A stretch of DNA of 64,000 nucleotides from DASQMT01 sp963827335 (GTDB lineage: Bacteria; Actinomycetota; Thermoleophilia; Solirubrobacterales; Solirubrobacteraceae). The first letter of the stretch is position 1; every line of letters begins with the position of its first letter. The notes beneath the pieces are model-generated. The model did no database searches. It was not told the DNA's origin and saw only the letters and a program-made list of their open reading frames with translations. A program made the translations under genes and the position numbers. The stretch is taken from positions 868,001-932,000 of the forward strand of contig CAWHAP010000015.1 in assembly GCA_963827335.1 (NCBI GenBank), written 5' to 3'. Below, piece by piece: positions 1 to 8,705 of the stretch.

Positions 1-412
1 CGTAGCCCGGCAGCGCGGCGTCCCCCTCGGGGACGCGCGACGAGCACGCGACCGTGCCGTCGTCGCGCAGGATCTCGATGTGCCCCGACGAGACACCGCC
101 GGAGTCGAACTGGAGGACGCAGTCCTCGGGGGCGGTGAGCGAGTCCCCGACGTTCGGCGACGCCGCCAGGCCCTTGACCGACGTCTGCAGCGCGACGACC
201 GCGTTCCCCAGCTGCTTCGCGCCGGTTCTCGCCGCGAAGCGCGCGTCGCGCTCGGCGCTCTCGCGCCCGTCGCGATCGCTCTGCACGAACACGTACGCGG
301 AAGCGGCGACCGCGACGATCACGAACGCCGCCACGAGCAGCGCGAAGTACGCCAGCAACCGGCGGCCGCGCAGGCGCGCTACCGGGCGAGCGGTCGTTCG
401 TGGGGGCTGCAT
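1..412 (-). CDS. Partial membrane sensor protein (N-terminal part only)
   Basis: The first 137 codons of a gene that runs off the left edge. It begins at an ATG eight bases after a GGAAGG ribosome-binding site. A short basic N-terminus rich in Arg is followed by one hydrophobic helix at about residues 19-41 (LLAYFALLVAAFVIVAVAAS). A charged extracytoplasmic segment follows (residues 44-137, containing QSDRDGRESAERDARFA and TSVKGLAASPNVGDSL). This is the usual layout of the periplasmic sensor half of a histidine kinase, diguanylate cyclase or chemoreceptor, but no output domain lies in the window, so the output type is unknown. That it is a real gene rests on coding composition, the RBS and the membrane helix. 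Confidence 0.7.
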   Translation of the reverse strand, partial: MQPPRTTARPVARLRGRRLLAYFALLVAAFVIVAVAASAYVFVQSDRDGRESAERDARFAARTGAKQLGNAVVALQTSVKGLAASPNVGDSLTAPEDCVLQFDSGGVSSGHIEILRDDGTVACSSRVPEGDAALPGY

Positions 413-571
413 GTCAGAACCTTCCCGAGCACCGACACCGTGGCGATGTCAGCCGCGCTCCCTGGGAGATCGCTCGCACCGCTTCGCCGACACGGTCAAG
501 GAGGGCCGAAGCGTACTCCCTTTTCGCGGCCCGGCCGCAACGTGCGCGCCGGCCCTCGACACATGATCGAT

Positions 572-586
572 GCCGGTCAGACCGGC
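572..586 (-). terminator. Hairpin downstream of tRNA-Glu
   Basis: A perfect 7-bp inverted repeat (GCCGGTC, one base, GACCGGC) begins about 11 nt beyond the 3' end of the tRNA on the minus strand. It has no T-rich tail, so a role in termination or 3'-end processing is a guess. Confidence 0.3.
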
Positions 587-596
587 GACATCGCGA

Positions 597-668
597 TACC
601 CCCAGGGAGAGTCGAACTCCCGCTACCAGGATGAAAACCTGGCGTGCTAACCACTACACCATGGGGGC
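597..668 (-). tRNA. tRNA-Glu (anticodon UUC)
   Basis: Read on the minus strand, this is a complete cloverleaf. The acceptor stem is GCCCCCA with TGGGGGT, the D arm contains GGTGTAGTGGTTAGCAC, the anticodon stem is CCAGG/CCTGG with loop TTTTCAT (anticodon TTC), and the T arm is GGGAG-TTCGACT-CTCCC. The discriminator base is A. The 3' CCA is not encoded and must be added after transcription. This tRNA reads GAA and GAG codons. Confidence 0.96.
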
Positions 669-700
669 TGGGCGGCGACCCATTCTAGGGCCGCCCCGCG

Positions 701-706
701 TAAGCT
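701..706 (+). promoter_or_regulatory. -10 box (TAAGCT), leaderless type
   Basis: TAAGCT lies 6 nt before the GTG start of the TetR gene. Transcription would start at or next to the start codon. No ribosome-binding site fits between. Confidence 0.5.
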
Positions 707-712
707 CCGGCG

Positions 713-1339
713 GTGCCCGTCAACCTCTCCCGCGAGTCGGAGCCGCGCCGGCGCCGGCGCCGGACACCCGAGGTCGCCGAGCAGGAGATCATCGCCGCCG
801 CCGAGGCGCTGCTGCGCGAGCGGCCGTTCCGCGAGCTGACGGTCGACGAGGTGATGCGCCGGACGGAGCTGTCGCGGCCGTCGTTCTACGTCTACTTCCG
901 CGACCGGCACCATCTCGTCCTGCGCGTGGTCGAGCACATCGGCGGCGAGCTGTTCACGATGGCCGACCGCTGGTTCAAGGGCGAGGGCGACGGGCCGGAG
1001 CTGGCGCGGGAGGCGACCGAGGGCATCGTCGCCGTGTTCGCCGAGCACGGCCCGGTGCTGCGGGCGCTGGCCGACGCGGCAGCCGACGACCCCGACGTCG
1101 ACGAGGCGTACGGGCAGCTCGTCAACAGCTTCGTCGACGTCACCGCCGAGCACATCGAGCGCGAGGTCGCGGCCGGGCGCGTGCTGCCGCTCGACCCGCG
1201 CGAGACGGCCACCGCGCTCGTGTGGATGAACGAGCGCTACCTCACGCTCTCGCTCGGCCGCGAGCCGGCCGGCGAACGGGCGGTCGTGGCGCGCACGCTG
1301 CACACGATCTGGTCGCGGACGCTCTACGGCAAGGGCTAG
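713..1339 (+). CDS. TetR/AcrR-family transcriptional regulator
   Basis: A 208-residue repressor-type protein with a GTG start placed 6 nt behind a -10 box. After a basic N-terminus (PRRRRRRTP), residues about 20-67 form the TetR DNA-binding domain: EIIAAAEALL, then ELTVDEVMRRTELSRPSFY, then VYFRDRHHLV, the typical end of the recognition helix. The rest is the all-helical ligand-binding and dimer domain. The effector is unknown. The nearby MFS exporter (1762-3018) is a plausible target, because TetR regulators often control an adjacent exporter. A small membrane-protein gene lies between them on the other strand. The stop codon overlaps that convergent gene's stop in a shared CTAG. Confidence 0.9.
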   Translation: MPVNLSRESEPRRRRRRTPEVAEQEIIAAAEALLRERPFRELTVDEVMRRTELSRPSFYVYFRDRHHLVLRVVEHIGGELFTMADRWFKGEGDGPELAREATEGIVAVFAEHGPVLRALADAAADDPDVDEAYGQLVNSFVDVTAEHIEREVAAGRVLPLDPRETATALVWMNERYLTLSLGREPAGERAVVARTLHTIWSRTLYGKG

Positions 1340-1728
1340 CGGAACCCGCCGTCGCGGCGCTGGTCCGCTGCGGCCTGGAGCCACGCGCCCAGGAGGATCG
1401 AGCCGCTCGCGAGCGCGACGGTCGCCGGCACCGCGATCGGCGGGAGGCGGTCGCGCGCCCGCAGGGTGGCGACCAGGTCGGCGAGGTCGGCGACGATCCC
1501 GGCGCGCAGCCACGGCCCGGCGCCGTGCCCGGCCGACAGCGCACGGAGCGTGCCGAGGGCCAGCGCGACGTCGCGGCCGCCCAGCGCGATCGCGAGCACC
1601 TGCCCCTCGCGCCGGTCCGCGGGCGCGCCCACCCAGGCGCCGCCGACGACGCCGGGCGCGACGGCGAGGCCCGCGCCGATGCCGAGCCGGCCGAGGGCCT
1701 GGAGGCGGGCGAGCGTGCGGGGGCGCAT
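1336..1728 (-). CDS. Small four-helix membrane protein, function unknown
   Basis: 130 residues with about four hydrophobic helices: GIGAGLAVAPGVVGGAWVG near the N-terminus, VLAIALGGRDVALALGTLRA, AGIVADLADLVATL, and the C-terminal PATVALASGSILLGAWLQ. The GGRD in helix 2 and the spacing resemble DUF4267-like membrane proteins of actinobacteria, but this is a weak match by eye. The ATG start is 8 nt behind TAGCCT on the minus strand. It is divergent from the MFS gene and convergent with the TetR gene. Its role is unknown. Confidence 0.75.
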   Translation of the reverse strand: MRPRTLARLQALGRLGIGAGLAVAPGVVGGAWVGAPADRREGQVLAIALGGRDVALALGTLRALSAGHGAGPWLRAGIVADLADLVATLRARDRLPPIAVPATVALASGSILLGAWLQAAADQRRDGGFR

Positions 1729-1736
1729 GCGGGCGG

Positions 1737-1752
1737 AGGCTACTCCTAGGCT
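1737..1752. promoter_or_regulatory. Back-to-back divergent -10 boxes
   Basis: On the minus strand TAGCCT (1742-1737) serves the small membrane-protein gene. On the plus strand TAGGCT (1747-1752) serves the MFS gene. Only 4 bp separate them, so the two promoters must share the same DNA face or compete for polymerase. The gaps to the start codons are 8 and 9 nt. Confidence 0.5.
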
Positions 1753-1761
1753 GGCCGTCGC

Positions 1762-3018
1762 ATGTCCGCCGCCCGCCGCCTGCTCCGGAGCCTCGCCATC
1801 GACCTCGGCCCGCTCCGGCGCCAGCGCGAGTTCCGCCTGCTCTACATCGGGCAGGCGGTCTCGTTCACCGGCTCGATGCTCACGTACGTCGCCGTGCCGT
1901 TCCAGGTCTACGACCTGACGGGCTCGACGCTGCTCGTCGGGCTGATCGGCCTCGCGGAGATCGTCCCGCTGCTGTTCACCGCGCTGCTCGGCGGCGCGCT
2001 CGCCGATGCCCACGACCGCCGCCGGCTGGTGCTCATCGCCGACTCGACGCTGCTGGTGCTCGCGCTCGCCCTGCTCGGCAACGCGCTCCTCGCGGACCCG
2101 CACGTGTGGGTCCTCTTCGTGGTCGCCGCGGGGATGGCGGGCGCGGGCGGGTTGCAGCGGCCGCCGCTCGACGCGATGCTGCCGCGGCTCGTGCCGCACG
2201 AGGATCTGGCGGCCGCATCGGCGCTCGACGGGTTCCGCGGGAACGCGGCGCAGATCGCCGGGCCGGCGCTCGCCGGCATCCTGATCGCGACGCTCGGGCT
2301 CGGCGCCACCTACGCGATCGACGCCGCGACGTTCCTCGTCTCGCTCGCCTTCCTCGCCCGCATGCGCGCCGTCCCGCCGCCGCCGGAGGCCGCGCCGGCG
2401 AGCCTCGCCCGCGTCCGCGAGGGATGGCGCTACGCCCGGTCGCGCCAGGAGCTGATCGGGAGCTACGCCGTCGACGTCAACGCGATGCTCTTCGGCATCC
2501 CCGTCGCGCTGTTCCCCGCGGTGGCCGAGCGCTACGGCGGGCCGCAGGTGCTCGGCCTCCTGTACGCCGCCGAGCCCGTCGGGGGAACCGTGTTCACGCT
2601 GCTCAGCGGATGGGCCGGCCGCGTGCGCCGCCACGGCCGCGCGATCGCGCTCAGCGCGGCGGCGTACGGCGCCGCGATCGTCGCCTTCGGCTTCGCAGGC
2701 TCGCTCGTCCTCGCGCTCGTCGCGCTCGCCGCCGCCGGCGCCGCGGACATGTCGTCCGGGATCTTCCGGCAGGTGCTGTGGAACCAGACGATCCCGGACC
2801 ACATGCGCGGCCGGCTCGCCGGCATCGAGCAGCTCTCCTACTCGATCGGGCCGACCGTCGGCACGGCCCGCTCGGGCGCGCTGGCGTCGGTCACGAGCGT
2901 GCGCTTCTCGATCTGGACCGGCGGCGTCCTCTGCCTCGCCGGCACGGCGGTGCTGTGCGCGCTGCTGCCGCGCTTCTGGAGCTACCGGGCGGACGAGCGC
3001 GCCAGTGCGCAGCACTGA
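1762..3018 (+). CDS. MFS transporter, EntS-like exporter
   Basis: 418 residues with about 12 hydrophobic segments. It opens with FRLLYIGQAVSFTGSMLTYV, the signature of the MFS_3/EntS-type exporters of siderophores and drugs. The loop between helices 2 and 3 carries GGALADAHDRRRLVL, which matches the conserved G-x-L-A-D-x-x-x-R-R motif. The second half contains SGWAGRVRRHGRAIAL, a repeat of that loop. The substrate cannot be told from sequence. The ATG lies 9 nt behind a TAGGCT box with no Shine-Dalgarno sequence. The TetR gene just upstream is the likely regulator. Confidence 0.88.
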   Translation: MSAARRLLRSLAIDLGPLRRQREFRLLYIGQAVSFTGSMLTYVAVPFQVYDLTGSTLLVGLIGLAEIVPLLFTALLGGALADAHDRRRLVLIADSTLLVLALALLGNALLADPHVWVLFVVAAGMAGAGGLQRPPLDAMLPRLVPHEDLAAASALDGFRGNAAQIAGPALAGILIATLGLGATYAIDAATFLVSLAFLARMRAVPPPPEAAPASLARVREGWRYARSRQELIGSYAVDVNAMLFGIPVALFPAVAERYGGPQVLGLLYAAEPVGGTVFTLLSGWAGRVRRHGRAIALSAAAYGAAIVAFGFAGSLVLALVALAAAGAADMSSGIFRQVLWNQTIPDHMRGRLAGIEQLSYSIGPTVGTARSGALASVTSVRFSIWTGGVLCLAGTAVLCALLPRFWSYRADERASAQH

Positions 3019-3130
3019 CGCAAGAACGCGTCGATCGTCGTCGCTGCCGGTGGCCGCGCGATCGGGATAGTGCGCCAGCACAGAACGATCAAGCGGCTGC
3101 CGGCAGCGGCGGCGAGAACGCGTAAGCGCG

Positions 3131-4699
3131 TCAGTGCTTGAAGTGTCTGCGGTGTGTGAAGACCATCGAGATCCCCGCCTCGTCGGCGGCCTCCACGACC
3201 TCGAAGTCGCGCTTTGAGCCGCCGGGCTGGATGACCGAGGTGACCCCTGCCTCGACCGCGAGCTGCGGGCCGTCGGCGAAGGGGAAGAACGCGTCCGAGG
3301 CCAGCGCCGCGCCGCGCAGGTCGGTGCCGGTCGACTGCGCCTTCTCGATCGCCAGGCGCACGGAGTCCACGCGGCTCATCTGGCCGGCGCCGATCCCGAC
3401 CGAGGAGAGCGTGTGCGAGAGCACGATCGCGTTGGATCGGACGTGCTTGCAGACCTTCCAGCCGAACAGCATCTCGCCCCACTCGGCCTCGCTCGGCTTG
3501 CGCTCGGTCACGACCTCCATCTCCGAGCGGTCCTCGAGGTCGATGTCGCGGTCCTGCACCAGCAGGCCGCCCATCACGCGCTTGAGGTCGCGCTCGGCGA
3601 TGTTGAACCGGCGCCGCTCGTTGTCCTCGAGGATGCGCATGTTCGGCTTGCTCTCGAACAGCTCGAGCGCCTCGTCCGTGAACCGCGGTGCGAAGAGGAC
3701 CTCGCAGAACTGCTCGATCACCAGCTCCGCGAGCGCGCGGTCGACGGGCCGGTTGAGGCAGACGACACCGCCGAACGCCGACTGCGGGTCGCAAGCGAAG
3801 GCGCGCTCGTAGGCCGCGCGCGCCGAGCTGCCGATCGCCGCGCCGCACGGGTTGTTGTGCTTGATGATCGCGCAGGCCGGGACGTTGAACTCCTCGACGA
3901 GCAGCCGGCCCGAGTTGAGGTCGAGCACGTTGTTGAACGACAGGTCCTTGCCGGCGACCTGCTTGACCATCGAGAGCACGTGCATGCGTGCGCCGACCTG
4001 CGCGTAGTAGGCGGCGCGCTGGTGCGGGTTCTCGCCGTACGCGAGGTCGGTGACCTTCTCGTACGCGGACATCATGACCGGCGGGAAGTCCTCCTGCTTC
4101 TCCGCGAACCAGCGCGCGATGGCGGTGTCGTAGCGCGCGGAGTACGAGAAGGCCTCGGCCGCGAGCGACTCGCGCGTGCCGAGCGACAGCCGCCCGTCGG
4201 CGTCCTGCAGCTCCTGCAGCACGGCGTCGTACATCTCCGGCCGCGTGACGACCGCGGTGAAGCCGAAGTTCTTCGCCGCGGCGCGGATCATCGTCGGCCC
4301 GCCGATGTCGATGTTCTCGATCACCTCGTGGTCGGTCGCGCCGCGCTGGGCCGCCGTGCGCTCGAACGGGTAGAGGTTCACGCACACGAGGTCGACGAAC
4401 TCGACGCCGTGCTCCTCGGCCGCGACCATGTGGTCGGGGTCGTCGCGCAGGGCGAGCAGGCCCGCGTAGAGCTTCGGGTGCAGCGTCTTGACGCGGCCGT
4501 CCATGATCTCCGGGAAGCCGGTGAAGTCCTCGATCGCCCGCACCGCGAGCCCGGCCTCGCTCAGCTCGCGCGCGGTGCCGCCGGTCGAGACGAGCTCGAC
4601 GCCGAGGCCGGCGAGGCCACGGGCGAAGTCGGCGATCCCGCGCTTGTCGGAGACCGACAGGAGCGCGCGGCGCACGCGGACATCCCCCGGCTGCGTCAT
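3131..4699 (-). CDS. purH: Bifunctional AICAR transformylase / IMP cyclohydrolase
   Basis: Catalyses the last two steps of de novo IMP synthesis: formylation of AICAR with 10-formyl-THF, then ring closure. The protein has 522 residues, the usual length. The N-terminal MGS-like cyclohydrolase half begins ALLSVSDKRGIADFARGL and includes STGGTARELSEAGL and FPEIMDGRVKTLHPKL. The transformylase half carries GKDLSFNNVLDLNSG, IIKHNNPCGAA with the catalytic Lys-His pair, and IQPGGSKRD near the end. Its ATG overlaps the purN stop (ATGA), so the two are probably translationally coupled. It is the last gene of recQ-purN-purH. Confidence 0.97.
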   Translation of the reverse strand: MTQPGDVRVRRALLSVSDKRGIADFARGLAGLGVELVSTGGTARELSEAGLAVRAIEDFTGFPEIMDGRVKTLHPKLYAGLLALRDDPDHMVAAEEHGVEFVDLVCVNLYPFERTAAQRGATDHEVIENIDIGGPTMIRAAAKNFGFTAVVTRPEMYDAVLQELQDADGRLSLGTRESLAAEAFSYSARYDTAIARWFAEKQEDFPPVMMSAYEKVTDLAYGENPHQRAAYYAQVGARMHVLSMVKQVAGKDLSFNNVLDLNSGRLLVEEFNVPACAIIKHNNPCGAAIGSSARAAYERAFACDPQSAFGGVVCLNRPVDRALAELVIEQFCEVLFAPRFTDEALELFESKPNMRILEDNERRRFNIAERDLKRVMGGLLVQDRDIDLEDRSEMEVVTERKPSEAEWGEMLFGWKVCKHVRSNAIVLSHTLSSVGIGAGQMSRVDSVRLAIEKAQSTGTDLRGAALASDAFFPFADGPQLAVEAGVTSVIQPGGSKRDFEVVEAADEAGISMVFTHRRHFKH

Positions 4700-5319
4700 C
4701 CGCCCGCACCATACCGGTGCACCACCACGCGGCGCGGGTGGTCCGGGTCCGCCGCGACGGCGCCGCGGGCGATCAGCCGCACGACCTCGGGCAGCAGCTC
4801 GTGCTCGAGCGGCTGCAGGGCCGCGCGCACGGCGGCGGCGTCCGTCGCGTCGGGCAACTCGACGGCGCGCTGGGCGATGATCGGGCCCGTGTCGACGCCC
4901 TCGTCGACGAAGTGGACGGTCACGCCGAAGACCTTCACGCCGTGGGCGAGCGCCTGCTCGACCGCGCCGATGCCCGGGAACGCGGGCAGCAGCGCCGGGT
5001 GCACGTTGATCACCCGGCGCGGGAAGCGCGCGAGGAAGGCGGGGTCGATGAGCTGCATGTAGCCCGCGAGCACGACGAGCTCGACCCCCGCGCCGTCGAG
5101 CCACGCCGCCATCGCGAGGTCGCGCGCCCTGCGGTCGGCGTGCTCCGCGGCCGGGAACGCGCGCACCGGCACGCCGGCCGCCGCGGCGCGGTCCAGCGCG
5201 CGGGCACCCGGCTTGTCCGAGCCCACGGCCACGACCTCGACGCCGTCGCGGCCGTGCACGTGGTCGAGGATCGCCTGCAGGTTCGAGCCCTCGCCCGACG
5301 CGAGGACGCCGACGTTCAC
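4696..5319 (-). CDS. purN: Phosphoribosylglycinamide formyltransferase
   Basis: Transfers the formyl group of 10-formyl-THF to GAR, the third step of purine synthesis. 207 residues. Visible motifs are NVGVLASGEGSNLQAI (phosphate binding), LAGYMQLI, VINVHPALLPAFPG (catalytic Asn and His) and GVTVHFVDEGVDTGPII (catalytic Asp). The start is GTG, fixed by the conserved N-terminus and by a GTGA overlap with the recQ stop. The stop overlaps the purH start in ATGA. The C-terminal tail (HPRRVVVHRY) is slightly extended. Confidence 0.96.
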   Translation of the reverse strand: MNVGVLASGEGSNLQAILDHVHGRDGVEVVAVGSDKPGARALDRAAAAGVPVRAFPAAEHADRRARDLAMAAWLDGAGVELVVLAGYMQLIDPAFLARFPRRVINVHPALLPAFPGIGAVEQALAHGVKVFGVTVHFVDEGVDTGPIIAQRAVELPDATDAAAVRAALQPLEHELLPEVVRLIARGAVAADPDHPRRVVVHRYGAGG

Positions 5320-7232
5320 GCCGCCTCCAGCACCGGGTAGTGGCCGCCGCTCTTCGTGATCGTCCCCGCCGCGAGCAGCGCGTCGACGCGCGCGAGCACC
5401 GAGGGGCCGCTCAGGTGGCCGAACGTGCCGTAGTGGGGCAGCCCGTCCCAGCCGTGCTTGAGCAGCACCTTGGAGCGCCCGCCGCGCAGCACCTCGACCG
5501 CGCGGGTGCGCCCGAGCGACGGCCGCGCGAGCGCGACGACCTCGACGATCGCCTCGTCGAGCGCCGCGACGTCGCCGTCCGCGACCGGCCGCTGCGCGAG
5601 CTGGCGGGGGCCGCCGGACCCACCGCCGCCGCGCACGGCGGGCAGCGCCGGCGCGAGCGCCGGGTCGCAGACGTCGCAGCACGGGCCGGTCGGCGAAGGC
5701 TGCTGCGCGTCGCCGAAGTGGCGCAGGATGCCGGTGCGGCGGCAGCCCGTGCCCTCGACCCACGACCACACCGCGCGGTACTGGCGCCAGCGCGCGCGGG
5801 TGCCCTCCTGCGCCGCCGACCGGGAGAGGGCGAGCGCCCGCCCGTCCCAGACGCCGGTGACGCGCCCGAGGACCCGGTCGGGCGCGGACGGGCTGGGCTG
5901 GACGACGCCGATCCGGGCGAGGTGCCCGACGATCGCGCGCACGACCTCCTCGTCGCAGCCCGCGAGCGCCGCGAGCCGCGCGACCGGCACGTCGAACCGG
6001 GCGGCCTGGCCGCCCGCGACCGCGACGTCGGACGTCGCCCCCGTCAGCGCGCGGGCGACCGCCTTGAGCGCAGGCTCCTCGACCGTCGAGCGCTCGATGA
6101 AGAACACGTGCAGGCCCTTGTCGCGCGCGCACGCGAACAGCAGGCAGCGGGCGGGCGCGCCGTCGCGGCCGGCGCGCCCGGCCTCCTGGTAGTAGGCCTC
6201 GAGCGAGCCCGGCACCGCCTCGTGGCAGACGGTCCGCACGTCGGCCTTGTCCACGCCCATGCCGAAGGCGTTCGTGGCCACGACCACGTCGACCTCGCCG
6301 TCCATGAACCGCCGCTGGGCCTCGGCCCGCACGTCGCGCGCCAGCCCCGCGTGGTAGGGGAGCACCGGGGTGGCGAGCTCGTGGGTCAGGCGGCCCGCGA
6401 GCCGGTCGCACTCCGCGCGCGTGCCCGCGTAGACGATCGCCGGGAGCGCGCCCGGCTCCGCGAGGGCCGCCGCGATGGCGCGATGCCCCGCCTCCTTGGT
6501 CGGGCAGGGCACGACCGCGAACGAGAGGTTCGGCCGGTCGAAGCCGGTCGCGATCCGCACCGGATCGCGCAGGCCGAGGCGCGCGACGATGTCGTCGGCG
6601 ACCTGCGGCGTCGCCGTCGCGGTGGAGGCGACGATCGCCCCGGCGTCCAACCAGCGCGCGGCGTCGGCGAGGCGGAAGTAGTCCGGCCGGAAGTCGTGCC
6701 CCCACTGCGACACGCAGTGCGCCTCGTCGACGACGAACAGCCCGATCCTGGCCTGGCGGACGCGCTCCAGGAACCCCGGCGACGAGAAGCGCTCGGGCGC
6801 GACGTAGAGCAGCCGCGCGGCACCCGACACCGCGCGGTCGACCGCGGCGCGGTTGGCCGCCGCGTCCTGCTGCGCGTTGACGAGCGCGACCCGGCCGGGC
6901 GCGACGCGCTCGAGGGCCTGGACCTGGTCCTGCATCAGCGACACGAGAGGCGACACCACGAGCGTGAGGTCCGCCCGCATCAGCGCGGGTAGCTGGTAGC
7001 AGAGCGACTTGCCCGAGCCCGTGGGCATGACCACGAGCACGTCGCGCGGCGGGTGGGGCCCGGTCACGGCCGCGACGGCCTCGCGCTGGCCGGGCCGGAA
7101 CGCCGGGAAGCCGAAGACCTCGCGCAGCGCCCCATCGGGGTCGCCGGCCCGCGCGAACGGACGCGGCGGCTCAGGCCCGAGGCCCGGCAGCGACGGCGCG
7201 ACGAGCGGATCGGTGACGAGCGGGGCGGACAT
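5316..7232 (-). CDS. recQ: RecQ-family ATP-dependent DNA helicase
   Basis: A 3'-5' superfamily 2 DNA helicase. 638 residues from the ATG that lies 10 nt behind TATGGT; an ATG 15 nt further upstream falls inside that -10 box. Motifs in order: FRPGQREAVAAV, Walker A MPTGSGKSLCYQLPAL, VSPLVSLMQDQV, DEAH box VDEAHCVSQWGHDFRPDY, TATATPQV, and motifs V-VI ATNAFGMGVDKADVR and QEAGRAGRDG. A zinc-binding region follows with a Cys pair in GPCCDVC. A C-terminal winged helix ends with GHYPVLE. No HRDC domain follows. It overlaps purN by 4 bp; a link between helicase and purine genes is not a standard one. Confidence 0.93.
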   Translation of the reverse strand: MSAPLVTDPLVAPSLPGLGPEPPRPFARAGDPDGALREVFGFPAFRPGQREAVAAVTGPHPPRDVLVVMPTGSGKSLCYQLPALMRADLTLVVSPLVSLMQDQVQALERVAPGRVALVNAQQDAAANRAAVDRAVSGAARLLYVAPERFSSPGFLERVRQARIGLFVVDEAHCVSQWGHDFRPDYFRLADAARWLDAGAIVASTATATPQVADDIVARLGLRDPVRIATGFDRPNLSFAVVPCPTKEAGHRAIAAALAEPGALPAIVYAGTRAECDRLAGRLTHELATPVLPYHAGLARDVRAEAQRRFMDGEVDVVVATNAFGMGVDKADVRTVCHEAVPGSLEAYYQEAGRAGRDGAPARCLLFACARDKGLHVFFIERSTVEEPALKAVARALTGATSDVAVAGGQAARFDVPVARLAALAGCDEEVVRAIVGHLARIGVVQPSPSAPDRVLGRVTGVWDGRALALSRSAAQEGTRARWRQYRAVWSWVEGTGCRRTGILRHFGDAQQPSPTGPCCDVCDPALAPALPAVRGGGGSGGPRQLAQRPVADGDVAALDEAIVEVVALARPSLGRTRAVEVLRGGRSKVLLKHGWDGLPHYGTFGHLSGPSVLARVDALLAAGTITKSGGHYPVLEAA

Positions 7233-7242
7233 CGGGCGGACG

Positions 7243-7248
7243 ACCATA
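7243..7248 (-). promoter_or_regulatory. -10 box (TATGGT) of recQ-purN-purH
   Basis: TATGGT on the minus strand, 10 nt before the chosen ATG of recQ. It is the only good TANNNT hexamer near that start. Confidence 0.45.
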
Positions 7249-7363
7249 GCCCGTGGCCCGGTCGCCAACCGGCCGCCCGGCGGGGCCGTGACGGAGTTGG
7301 CACGAAGGCGGCGCGGACCCGTCACGGAACCGTGCACTTCCGCGGCACGTCACCATCCACGGC

Positions 7364-8705
7364 ATGATCGACCCCGCCCGACTGGCCGCCGTCCGCGAGC
7401 GCGAGGAGGCGACGTTCGCCGCCCGCACCCCCCGCTCCGCCGAGCTGACCGAGCGCGCGCGCCGGCACCTGCCGGACGGCGTCCCGATGGCGTGGATGGC
7501 AGGGCTCTACGACCACGCGCCGCTCTACGTCGCCCACGGCGCCGGCTGCCGCTTCACCGACGCCGACGGCAACGACTACCTCGACTTCAACCAGGCCGAC
7601 CTCAGCGCCACCTGCGGCTTCGCGCCGCCCGCCGTGCTGGCCGCGATCGCGGAGCGCGCGGCCCGCGGGCTGCAGTTCCTGCTCCCCGTCGAGGAGGGGA
7701 TCGAGGCGGCGGAGCTGCTCGCCGGCCGCTACGGGCTGCCGGCCTGGCAGTTCACGCTCTCGGCCTCCGGCGCGAACGCCGAGGCGATCCGGCTCGCCCG
7801 CCACCGCACCGGCCGCGAGCTGGTCGTCGTCTTCGCGGGCCACTACCACGGGCACGTCGACGACATGCTCGTGACGGGCGACGAGACCGGGGCGCGCCCC
7901 GAGCTGCTGGGCGTCAACCCGCGCGCGGCGGCCGACACGCGCGTGCTCCCGTTCAACGACCTCGACGCGCTCGAGCGGGTGCTCGCCCGCGGCGACGTCG
8001 CCGCGGCGATCACCGAGCCGGCGCTCACCAACGTCGGCGTGGTCCTGCCGGACGCACGGCTACCTCGCGGGCGCGCGCGAGCGCACCCGCGCGCACGGGG
8101 CGCTGCTGATCCTCGACGAGACGCACACCCAGACCGCGGCGTACGGCGGGCTGACGCGCGCGTGGGGCCTCGAGCCCGACATCTTGACGCTCGGCAAGAG
8201 CCTCGGCGGCGGGGTGCCGATCGGCGCGTACGGCATGACCGACGACCTGCGCGACTGGATGGCCGGCCACCTGGACGCCTACGGGCGCCGGATCGGCCTC
8301 GCCACGGGCGGCACGACGTACGCCAACCCGCTCTCGCTGGCGGCCGCCACGGCGGTGCTGCGCGAGATCCACACGCCGCAGGCGTTCGAGCGCACCGCCG
8401 CGCTCGGGGAGCGGCTCGCCGACGGGATCGAGGCCGCCGCCGCGCGCCACGGGCTGCCGTGGCGCGCGCACCGGCTCGGCGGCCGGTCCGGCTACTGCCT
8501 CGAGCCGGAGCTGCCGCGCGACGCCGCCGCGGCCGAGCGCTCGATCGACCACCAGCTGATCGACACGCGCCGGATGCACATGGCGAACCGCGGCGTGTGG
8601 GAGGCGATCGCCAGCGCCGGGCCGGCCGCGTCGTTCGCGCACGCCGAGGCCGACGTCGACGCCTACCTCGACGTGCTCGAGGCCTTCCTCGCGGACGTCG
8701 TCTAG
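7364..8705 (+). pseudogene. Class-III (GSA-type) aminotransferase, frameshifted
   Basis: A PLP-dependent fold-type I aminotransferase of the glutamate-1-semialdehyde/ornithine class, split between two frames. The first frame runs from MIDPARLAAVREREE through DADGNDYLDFNQADLSA, SASGANAEAIRLARH and FAGHYHGH to about base 8055. There the homology passes into another frame (GYLAGARERTRAHGALLILD), which carries the PLP lysine region TLGKSLGGGVPIGAYG and ends ADVDAYLDVLEAFLADVV. One extra base near 8049-8056 (gacgcacggctac where gacgccggctac would restore the frame) explains it. It is either a recently inactivated gene or a sequencing error. The second copy at 12077-13462 is intact. Its stop shares CTAG with purF. 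Confidence 0.8.

Noticed and set aside
3019..3130. Terminator between the MFS gene and purH
   Set aside because: A GCTGCCGGCAGC palindrome is present, but it has no loop and no T-run. It is too weak to list.
8184..8705. A separate short gene starting at ATG 8184
   Set aside because: It begins in the PLP-lysine motif of the aminotransferase and is the second half of the frameshifted gene.
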